The notes beneath the pieces were generated by a model. It searched no databases and was not told the DNA's origin. It saw only the letters and a list, made by a program, of their open reading frames with translations. Both the position numbers and the translations under genes were made by a program. A DNA stretch of 64,000 bases from positions 1,729,501 through 1,793,500 of the forward strand of contig NZ_LT853882.1 in the NCBI RefSeq assembly GCF_900183975.1, given 5' to 3'. The stretch comes from Xanthomonas fragariae. GTDB lineage: Bacteria; Pseudomonadota; Gammaproteobacteria; Xanthomonadales; Xanthomonadaceae. Of the stretch, positions 18,544 to 27,000 are shown piece after piece (position 1 is the first letter of the stretch; each line of letters starts with the position of its first letter).

Positions 18544-18610
18544 GCACCGCTGATCAAGTGCGCCATCCGGCCATATCGTCTGGCTGATGCAACAACTCGA
18601 TCAGCGGTGC
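18544..18610. repeat. 12-bp perfect inverted repeat in an intergenic region
   Basis: GCACCGCTGATC at 18544-18555 is exactly complementary to GATCAGCGGTGC at 18599-18610, with 43 bases between. It lies just past the 3' end of the RND gene (minus strand, stop at 18669). It could be a transcript-end hairpin or the ends of a tiny mobile fragment. No poly-T tract follows. Nothing else is seen in 18403-18668. Confidence 0.45.
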
Positions 18611-18668
18611 CTTAAGTGAACAGCATTACCGCATTGCCGGGCTTTTCGGTTTGCAAACAACGCCTGAC

Positions 18669-21600
18669 TCAGCGATCCGGACGATGGCTTCCGGCGTCGC
18701 CCTGGTTGGCCAGGTATTGCTTGGATTGTTCGTCCAGTTTGTCGCCCAGCATGCGGCGCACCACCACGAAGAACAGTGGGATGAAGATCACGCCCAGTAC
18801 CGTGGCGAACAGCATGCCGCCGATCACGCCGGTACCGATGGAGTGACGCGAGTTGGCGCCGGCACCGGTCGAGATGGCCAGAGGCAAAACACCCAAGATG
18901 AAGGCAAACGAGGTCATCAGAATCGGACGGAAACGCAGATGCGCCGCTTCTAATGTCGCCTCGCGCAGAGTCTTGCCAGCCGCCCGCTGCTCTACCGCGA
19001 ACTCCACGATCAAGATCGCGTTCTTCGCCGCCAGACCAATGACCGTGATCATGCCGATCTTGAAGTACAAATCGTTCGGCAGGCCACGCAGCATCGAGAA
19101 AGTGATTGCACCCAGCACACCGATCGGCACCACCATCAGCACCGCGACCGGAATCGACCAGCTCTCGTACAGCGCGGCCAGGCAGAGGAACACCACCATC
19201 ACTGACAACGCCAGCAACAGCGTGGCCGCATTACCGGCAATAATCTCCTGGTACGACATGCCGCTCCAGTCGAAACCGAAGCCCGGCGGCAGATCGTTAT
19301 TGACGATTTCTTCCATCGCGGTCATCGCCTGGCCGGAGCTGCCGCCCGGGGCCGGGTTGCCGACGATGTTCACCGCTGAATAGCCGTTGTAGCGATTCAG
19401 TGCCGGCGAGGCGTAGGTCCATTCGGCCTTGACCACATTGCTCAGCGGAATCATCCCCGGCTGACCATCGGCACCGGTGGCCGTGGCGCTGGGGCTGAAG
19501 AAGCTGCGCAGCGACTCGGGGCCGGTACGGAACTGGTCGTCGGCACGGATGTTGACGCGCTTGATGCGGCCTTCGGAGAAGTAGTCGTTGACGTAGACAG
19601 GCGCCAACATCAGCTGGATCGAACTGTAGATGTCGCTGACGTCCAGGCCCATCGATTGTGCCTGCACGCGGTCCACGTGCAACTGCAGCTGCGGCGAGTT
19701 TTCCAGGCCGTTCGGGCGCACGCCCGTCAGGGTGTCCTGCTTTTCCGCTGCCTTGCCGAGCACGATGTTGCGCGCCTGGGTCAACGCTTCCTGGCCCGCA
19801 CCGGAACGGTCCTGCAGCCACATGTCGAAGCCGCCAAACTGGCCCAGGCCCTGCACGGTGGGCAAGTTGACCACGAAGATCTGCGCACTCTTGATGCCGT
19901 AGAAAGCACCGTTGAGTTGCTGGATCAGCTGCTCTGCAGTGACGTCGCGCTCTTCCCACGGCTTGAGCCGGATGAAGCCCATGCCGACGTTTTCGCCCGA
20001 GCCAAGGAAGCTGAAACCGGCGATCTGCAACACGCCTTCCACGGCCGGCTGCTTCTCCAGCACCGCACGCATCTGCGCGAACGCTTCGTTGGTCCGGATC
20101 TTGGTCGCGCCCGGCGGCAGCTGCACGATAGCCACGGCGAAGCCTTGGTCTTCTGCCGGCAGAAAGCTGCCCGGCATGCGCGTAAACAGGAAACCGCACA
20201 GTGCCACCAGCACCACGAATACGATCATCCAAGGCGGCGAGCGCTTGAGGGTGTGGCCGACCACGCCGATATAGCGATGCGCTAACTTGTCGTAGTACTT
20301 GTCGAAGGTGCGGTAAACCCAATTCTTCTTGGTCGAATGGGTCGACTTCAGGAACGCGCCGCACAAGGCCGGGGTGAAGCTCAACGCCAGGAACGCAGAG
20401 AAGCCCATCGACATGGCGATGGTCAGCGCGAACTGCTTGTAGATCGCGCCGGAGGCGCCGGGTTGCAGCGAGGAAGGAATGAACACTGCCGCCAGCACAA
20501 CGGTGATGGCCACCACCGCGCCGGTGATCTGGGTCATCGCCTTCTGCGTGGCCGTCTTCGGCTCTAGGTGCTCCTCGCTCATAATTCGTTCGACGTTCTC
20601 GATGACCACGATCGCGTCATCCACCACGATGCCGATCGCCAGCACCATCGCAAACAGCGTCAGCTGGTTGATGGTGAAGCCGATCAAGTACATGCCGAAG
20701 AACGTACCCAGCAGCGCGACCGGAATCACCAGCGTGGGGATCACGGTGGCGCGGAAGTTCTGCAGGAACAGCAGCATCACAAGGAACACCAGCACGATGG
20801 CTTCCACCAGCGTGTGAATCACTTCCTTGATGGAGATGCGCACGAAAGTGGTCGATTCGTACGGCGCGAACCAGGTCACGCCCTGCGGGAAGGTCGGCTG
20901 CAGTTCGTCAAGCTTGGCGCCGACCGCCTCGGACACGTTCAGTGCGTTGGCGCCCGGCAACAGCTGGATACCAAACGCACCGGTCGGCTTGCCGTTGTAT
21001 CGGGTATCGAAGCCGTAATTGCTCGGCCCGACGGTGACGCGTGCGACATCCTTCAACCGCACCGTGGCGCCGTTGCCGTTGGTGCGTAGGATGATGTTCT
21101 CGAACTGGTCCGGCGAGCTGAAGCGCCCTTCTGCCGAGACCGTGGCGGTGAAGCTGATGCCTTCGGGCGTCGGGTCGGCACCGACCGAACCGGCGGCGAA
21201 CTGCACGTTCTGGTTACGTATCGCAGTCAGCACCTGTGTGGCCGACAGGTTGTAGCCCTGCAGCTTCTCCGGGTTCAACCAGATGTTCATCGCGTACTCG
21301 GCGCCGAACTGGTTGGTGCTGCCCACGCCGGGTACGCGCGAGATCTGCTCGAGCACGCGCGAACCGACGATGTCGTTGAGCGCGTCGCGGTCGATCGACG
21401 GGTTGTCCGAGCGCAGCGCGGCCACCATCAGGAAGCCGGCGTTGGCCTTGGCCACCACTACACCCTGCTGGGTGACTTCCGACGGCAGGCGCGGTGTGGC
21501 CAGCGACACCTTGTTCTGCACCTGCACCTGCGCGATATCCGCATCGGTGCCGGTTTCGAAGGTCAGCGTGATGGTCACGCGGCCGTTGGCAGCCGACGAC

Positions 21601-21839
21601 GAGTTGAAGTACAGCAGATGGTCGATACCGGTCAGCTGCTGCTCGATGACCTGGGTGACCGCTTTTTCGGCGGTATCGGCGCTGGCGCCAGGAAAGTTGG
21701 CGGTGACGGTGACCTGCGGCGGGGCGATCGTCGGGTAGGACTCGATACCCAGATTCAGGATCGAGATCACGCCCGCAAGCGAGATCAGGATCGCCACCAC
21801 CCAGGCAAAGATCGGGTGTTCGATAAAAAATTTAGGCAT
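18669..21839 (-). CDS. RND multidrug efflux transporter (AcrB/MexB family)
   Basis: 1056 residues, normal for hydrophobe/amphiphile-efflux RND pumps. N-terminal MPKFFIEHPIFAWVVAILISLAGVISI, ANFPGASADTAEKAVTQVIEQQLTGID, and in TM4 AIGIVVDDAIVVIENVERIM carry the proton-relay Asp pair and family signature. The C-terminal half repeats the 6-TM plan, ending GTGVIGGMLFATVLGVIFIPLFFVVVRR. It captures drugs from membrane and periplasm and needs the adjacent fusion protein plus an outer-membrane channel, which is not encoded here. It lies 12 bp after the fusion-protein gene. Confidence 0.94.
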   Translation of the reverse strand: MPKFFIEHPIFAWVVAILISLAGVISILNLGIESYPTIAPPQVTVTANFPGASADTAEKAVTQVIEQQLTGIDHLLYFNSSSAANGRVTITLTFETGTDADIAQVQVQNKVSLATPRLPSEVTQQGVVVAKANAGFLMVAALRSDNPSIDRDALNDIVGSRVLEQISRVPGVGSTNQFGAEYAMNIWLNPEKLQGYNLSATQVLTAIRNQNVQFAAGSVGADPTPEGISFTATVSAEGRFSSPDQFENIILRTNGNGATVRLKDVARVTVGPSNYGFDTRYNGKPTGAFGIQLLPGANALNVSEAVGAKLDELQPTFPQGVTWFAPYESTTFVRISIKEVIHTLVEAIVLVFLVMLLFLQNFRATVIPTLVIPVALLGTFFGMYLIGFTINQLTLFAMVLAIGIVVDDAIVVIENVERIMSEEHLEPKTATQKAMTQITGAVVAITVVLAAVFIPSSLQPGASGAIYKQFALTIAMSMGFSAFLALSFTPALCGAFLKSTHSTKKNWVYRTFDKYYDKLAHRYIGVVGHTLKRSPPWMIVFVVLVALCGFLFTRMPGSFLPAEDQGFAVAIVQLPPGATKIRTNEAFAQMRAVLEKQPAVEGVLQIAGFSFLGSGENVGMGFIRLKPWEERDVTAEQLIQQLNGAFYGIKSAQIFVVNLPTVQGLGQFGGFDMWLQDRSGAGQEALTQARNIVLGKAAEKQDTLTGVRPNGLENSPQLQLHVDRVQAQSMGLDVSDIYSSIQLMLAPVYVNDYFSEGRIKRVNIRADDQFRTGPESLRSFFSPSATATGADGQPGMIPLSNVVKAEWTYASPALNRYNGYSAVNIVGNPAPGGSSGQAMTAMEEIVNNDLPPGFGFDWSGMSYQEIIAGNAATLLLALSVMVVFLCLAALYESWSIPVAVLMVVPIGVLGAITFSMLRGLPNDLYFKIGMITVIGLAAKNAILIVEFAVEQRAAGKTLREATLEAAHLRFRPILMTSFAFILGVLPLAISTGAGANSRHSIGTGVIGGMLFATVLGVIFIPLFFVVVRRMLGDKLDEQSKQYLANQGDAGSHRPDR

Positions 21840-21851
21840 GTCCGGGTTCCG

Positions 21852-23120
21852 TCACTGCTGCTTGGACTGGGAGTTGGCCGGCTGCGCTGCCGCATCCTGC
21901 TTGGGCTGTTGCTGCGCGGCCTGCGCGTTCCCGGCCTGACCTGCTGCCGGAGCCGTGTTCGGTGCACCCGGCTGGCCGCCTTGCGCCGGCTTGTTCGGAT
22001 TCCACGGCACGCCCTTGGCCGGCTGCCCTTCCTTGGCCTTCTGCACGCCATCGACGATGACCTGGTCGCCCGGAGCCACGCCGCCGGTCACGATCCACTG
22101 GCCCTTCTGCTGGCCATCGACGGTGAGATTCTTGCGCACCACGTTGCCGTCCTTGCCCAGCACCAGCGCGTAGGCGCCGATGGCATCGCGCTGCACCGCC
22201 TGCTGCGGGACCAAATAGGCATTATTGCGCTGGCCCAGGCTGGCCTTGAAGGTCACGAATGCGCCCGGCAGCAATACCTGTTCCGGATTGGGCAGGGTGG
22301 CGCGTAGCGACACCGCACCCGTGCTCGGGTCCACCGTCACTGCAGAGACGTCCAGCGTGCCGGGGTGCGGGTACTGCGTGCCGTTGCCCAGTTCCACGTT
22401 GATGGTGGACTTGCCGTCGCCACTGAGCTTCACGTTGCCGCTGGTCTGCGCTTGCCGCATCGCGGCCAGCTCTTCGCTGCTCATGGCGAAATTCACGTAA
22501 AGCGGGTCGATCTGATCGACCGTGGTCAGCAAGGTGGATTCACCGGAGCCGACCAGGGCGCCCTCGGTCACGCGCTGGATTCCGGCACGGCCGGTGATGG
22601 GCGAGGTGACGCTGGCAAAACCGAGCTGGATGCGGGCGGACTCGACCGTGCCACGCGCCTGCTGCACGTTCGCACTGGACGAGCGCTCGTTAGCTTCGGC
22701 GGTGTCGATGTCGGCGCGCGAGACGTATTGCTGCGGCGCCAGGCTGCGCGCACGCGTCGCGGCGATTTTGGCGTTGGCATAGGTCGCCTCTGCGGCGGCC
22801 AACTGGCCCTGCGCCTGCAGCAGCGTGGCCTTCAGCGGCGCCGGGTCGATCTCGAACAGCCGCTGGCCTTGCTTGACTTCGGTACCTTCGGTGTATAGGC
22901 GCTTGAGCAGTACGCCGTCCACGCGCGCACGCACGTCGGCCGAGCGGAACGCCGACAGGCGGCCGACCAGGCCGCGTTCCAGCGGCAGCGTCTGCGGCTT
23001 CATTTCCAGCACCGACACTTCCGGCGGCGGCGGAGCCTGCTGTTGTTCGGGCTTGCTGCAGGCAGCGAGCGCCACAGTGATGGCACAGGCCAGGCCGAAT
23101 ATGCGGAGTGGGGCAATCAT
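21852..23120 (-). CDS. RND efflux membrane fusion lipoprotein (AcrA/MexA family)
   Basis: 422 residues. A signal peptide with lipobox (ITVALAAC) is followed by a Pro/Gln stretch, the lipoyl half-motif DVRARVDGVLLKRLYTEGTEVKQGQRLFEIDP, an alpha-helical hairpin and VTSPITGRAGIQRVTEGALV. The last about 60 residues are a Gly/Ala/Gln/Pro-rich tail, longer than in AcrA. Start ATG 23120, with GGAG nine bases upstream; a longer frame to 23228 overlaps the TetR gene and is rejected. It links the RND pump to the outer membrane. Confidence 0.92.
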   Translation of the reverse strand: MIAPLRIFGLACAITVALAACSKPEQQQAPPPPEVSVLEMKPQTLPLERGLVGRLSAFRSADVRARVDGVLLKRLYTEGTEVKQGQRLFEIDPAPLKATLLQAQGQLAAAEATYANAKIAATRARSLAPQQYVSRADIDTAEANERSSSANVQQARGTVESARIQLGFASVTSPITGRAGIQRVTEGALVGSGESTLLTTVDQIDPLYVNFAMSSEELAAMRQAQTSGNVKLSGDGKSTINVELGNGTQYPHPGTLDVSAVTVDPSTGAVSLRATLPNPEQVLLPGAFVTFKASLGQRNNAYLVPQQAVQRDAIGAYALVLGKDGNVVRKNLTVDGQQKGQWIVTGGVAPGDQVIVDGVQKAKEGQPAKGVPWNPNKPAQGGQPGAPNTAPAAGQAGNAQAAQQQPKQDAAAQPANSQSKQQ

Positions 23121-23134
23121 TAGGATGAACTCCG

Positions 23135-23788
23135 TTAGGGTCTTGAAGTGAGACGAGAAAGCGGGACCAACGTAGGCGCAGCAGCAGCGAACGCACGCAA
23201 GAAGGTGTCGACAGCGAACTGCGCCCACTGCTGCCTGGCGGGAAGGCCGGAACGATGGGGAACCTGAAACCGTTGGCGATCGAAATCCAGCCCGACGATC
23301 ATGCTCAGCAGCAGCTCGGCCATGAAGTGCGGATCGTCACGGCGCAGCTGGCCGGCTTCGATCGCCCATTCAAAGCGCTGCGCCAGGCGCTGCTGCATGC
23401 AGACTACGCCGTGGTGGAAGATCTGCTGCGACTGATCGGGGAACCGGTGCGATTCCGCTTCGACCAGACGGCAGATCTGTAACACATCGGGGTGATTGAG
23501 TCGGTCAAGATGGGCCAGCGCAAATGCCAGCAGATCCCCGCGCAGATCGTCCGAGACGGTGGCTAACGGCACCGTGGCCAGATGCGCGTGACCCTGGAGC
23601 ACGCCGCGCAGCAAGTTTTCTTTACACCCGTAATAACTGTAGAGCGTCTGCTTGGAACAGCCGGCACGCTCGGCCACCGCATCCATGCTCAGCCGCATGC
23701 CGCGCTCGGCAAGCAATGCGTGCACCGCCGCATGGATGCGGCGGTCGCAGTCTGCGCGCCGGGCAGCACGGTGGGAGCGATCAGTCAT
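23135..23788 (-). CDS. TetR-family transcriptional repressor of the RND operon
   Basis: 217 residues. The N-terminal helix-turn-helix is LSMDAVAERAGCSKQTLYSYYGCKENLLRGVL, the TetR signature; the rest is an alpha-helical ligand domain. It is the first gene of the operon, 14 bp upstream of the fusion-protein gene, so it is expected to repress its own promoter and the pump genes until an inducer binds. A dyad site lies immediately upstream (23797-23811). Confidence 0.9.
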   Translation of the reverse strand: MTDRSHRAARRADCDRRIHAAVHALLAERGMRLSMDAVAERAGCSKQTLYSYYGCKENLLRGVLQGHAHLATVPLATVSDDLRGDLLAFALAHLDRLNHPDVLQICRLVEAESHRFPDQSQQIFHHGVVCMQQRLAQRFEWAIEAGQLRRDDPHFMAELLLSMIVGLDFDRQRFQVPHRSGLPARQQWAQFAVDTFLRAFAAAAPTLVPLSRLTSRP

Positions 23789-23811
23789 GGCGGTAGACTA
23801 TACCGTCCAGT
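23789..23811 (-). promoter_or_regulatory. Operator-like dyad upstream of tetR-RND operon
   Basis: ACTGGACGGTATAGT (read on the minus strand, 23811-23797) is an imperfect palindrome with 10 of 15 bases symmetrical (ACTNNACSGTNNAGT). It ends nine bases before the start codon. GGCGGTA/TACCGTC (23789-23795/23801-23807) is an overlapping inverted repeat. The placement fits autorepression by the TetR protein. Ten of its bases recur before the emrAB operon at 5652. Confidence 0.55.
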
Positions 23812-24063
23812 TTAGTTTTTAAACAGGTTTGACGATCCCGGTTCGGTCTGTACAACCCCTTAAATGCCAAGCATCCGGCCAGACTTTTCCGGTTATGGCG
23901 ATCCATCTGCAGCACCAAGCGACCTCGGTAGAGGCACTGCATAGCGGTAAAGCTTTTGCCCAGTGTCCAGGCCGGCAGCGGGCTGAGCGTTTGCGCTATG
24001 CAGCACTGCGCTGTCGTGGCACCGGTACAATTGAGGTTTTCCACCGAGCATCCTAGCTCTCTC

Positions 24064-27000
24064 ATGACAGCCAAGAAAGCCGCTTCGAAATCGCCCACGA
24101 CGCCGGTCAAACCAGTCGCCGAACGTGCAGTCCCCGTGCTTGCCACCGAACCGCAGGCGGTCACCCTGGAGCGGGTGTTTGCGGCCTTGCGTAAACGCTA
24201 CCCGGCTGCCCGACAGTCCGAAGTGCAGCTGTTTGCGGCCGACTTTTACCGGCGTATGGAAGAAGACGAGTTTCCCAACCATCCGCCGGAGCAGTGGGCG
24301 GCGCTGGTGGCCGACATGTTGGAATTTGCGCGTACGCGCAAGGCCGGCACGGTCAACGTACGGGTGTTCAACCCGACCTTGAAGAGCCAAGGCTACGAGT
24401 CGCCGCACACGCTGCTGCAGATCGTCAACGATGACATGCCGTTCCTGGTCGATTCGGTAAGCATGACGTTGTCCAATCTGGGCATCGGCGTGCACGTGCT
24501 TGGCCACCCGGTGCTGCGCATCGCGCGCGACAAGGCGGGCAAGCTGACCGCAGTCGGCGAGGGCAAGAGCGAATCGCTGATGGTGCTGGAGATCGACCGC
24601 CAGCCGCCCGAAGAAATGCCCAAGGTGGAAGCGGCGGTGCGCCAGGTGCTGGCCGAGGTGCGCGCCATCGTGCACGACTGGGCGTCGATGCGCGAAAAGA
24701 TGGTGATGCTGGCCGACGACCTGGCCACCCGCCGCTTGCCGATGGATGACATCAGCCGCCACGAGGCGCAGGAATTCCTGCGCTGGGCGGCGGCCGACCA
24801 CTTCACTTTCTTCGGCTATCGCGAATACCGCGTGGAAAAGCAGGACGGCCAGGATATGCTGGCGCCGGTAGAAGAAACCGGCCTGGGCTTGATGCGCGGC
24901 CACGACACCTCGCCGGCGCGCCCGGTGACCACGCTGGCGGCGCATGGCTTGAACACCTCGGCCAAGCTCAAGGACGCGCTGATTCTGACCAAGACCAATG
25001 CACGTTCGCGCGTGCATCGCGTTGGCTATATGGATTACATCGGCGTTCTGGAATTCGATGCCAAGGGCCGCATTGTCGGCGAGCAGCGCTTCCTGGGTCT
25101 GTTCACCTCCAGCGCCTACAACCGCCGTCCGTGGGAAATTCCGCTGGTGCGTCAGCGCCACGAATACGTGATGAGCAAGTCCGGGCTGACCCCGAACAGC
25201 CATAGCGGCAAAGCGCTAAGCCACATTCTTGAAACGCTGCCGCGCGAGGAGCTGTTCCAATCCAACGAAGAAGAGCTGTATCGCACCGCGATCGGCATTC
25301 TTGGTTTGCAGGAGCGTGTGCGTAGCCGCATGTTCCTGCGTTGCGACAAGTACAGCCGTTTTATCTCGGCGCTGGTCTATATCCCGCGCGAGCGTTTCAA
25401 CACCGATGTGCGGCTGCGCATCGAAGCCCTGTTGAAGGACGCCCTGCACGGCGAGTACATCGACTCCAGCGTGGTGCTGGGCGAATCGCCGCTGGCGCAG
25501 CTGCATCTGATCGTGCGCCCAAAGAGCGGCGAGGCGCTGGAATTCGACACCACCGAACTCGAATCGCGCCTGGCGCATCTGCTGCGCAACTGGCGCGATG
25601 CCTTGCGCGAAGCGCTGGTGGCGCGGCATGGCGAGGCCAACGGTCTGCGCCTGGCCGCCAACTTCGGTCGTGCGTTGCCGGCTGGCTATATCGAAGATTC
25701 GTCAATCGAATCGGCGGTGTCCGACGTCGAACATCTGGCCGCGCTGGATGGCCCGGACGATCTGCATCTGAGCCTGCAGGAAATCCGTCGCGACGATGGC
25801 GTGCGCCTGGACGCCGGTAAAGGCTTGCGCTTGAAGCTGTATCGCCAGCTCGACGACATCTCGTTGTCGGATGCGATGCCGATGATGGAGAACATGGGCT
25901 TGCGCGTGATCTCCGAGCGGCCATATCGGCTGCAGGTGGGCGAAACGCCGGTCTATATTCAGGATTTCGAGGTCGAATCGACGTCCGGCAAGATCAATGC
26001 GGCCAATGCCGATGCAAGCTTCGGCGAAGCGTTCGAGCGCATTTGGAACGGCGATGCCGAGAACGACGGCTTCAACCGTCTGATCCTGGCCGCCGGCCTG
26101 CATTGGCGCCAGGTCGCGCTGCTGCGCGGCTATTGCAAGTATCTGCTGCAGACGGCGGTACCGTTTTCGCAGGCGTATGTCGAAGCCACATTTACCCGTT
26201 ATCCGCTGCTGGCACGCTTGTTGGTGGAATTGTTCGAAGCACGCTTCGACCCATCTACCGGAAACGAAACCAAGGCGCAGATCTTCGCCGGGCAGGAGCG
26301 TCTGCGCGAAGAGTTGTCTGCGCTGGCAGGTGGCGACGAAGCGAGCCTCAAGGCGCTGGAGCCGGCGTTGCAGGCACGCGGCGGGGATCGCGATGCGCAG
26401 CAGGAGGCTACCCGCGCCGCATTGTTGAAGTTGATGGATCGCGTCTCCAGCCTGGACGAGGACCGCATCTTGCGCAGTTTCATCGATGTGATCGATGCGA
26501 CGCTGCGCACCAGCTATTACCAGACCGACAAGAACGGCAAATACCGCCATTGCATCAGCTTCAAGCTGGATTCGTCGATCGTTCCGGACCTGCCCAAGCC
26601 GCGTCCGTACCGCGAAATCTTTGTTTACGGACCACGTGTAGAAGGCGTACATCTGCGCTTCGGCGCGGTGGCGCGCGGTGGCCTGCGCTGGTCGGACCGT
26701 CGCGAAGATTTCCGCACCGAGGTGCTGGGCCTGGTCAAGGCGCAGATGGTCAAGAACACCGTCATCGTGCCGGTCGGCGCCAAGGGCGGCTTCTACGTCA
26801 AGCGCTCGCCGGTGGGCAGCGACCGCGATGCGATCCAGGCCGAAGGCATCGCCTGCTACAAGCTGTTTATCCAGGGCCTGCTCGACATCACCGACAACAT
26901 CGTCGGCGGCAAGATCGTGCCGCCGCCGCAGGTGGTGCGCCACGACCAGGACGACCCGTATCTGGTAGTCGCGGCCGATAAGGGCACTGCGACGTTCTCC

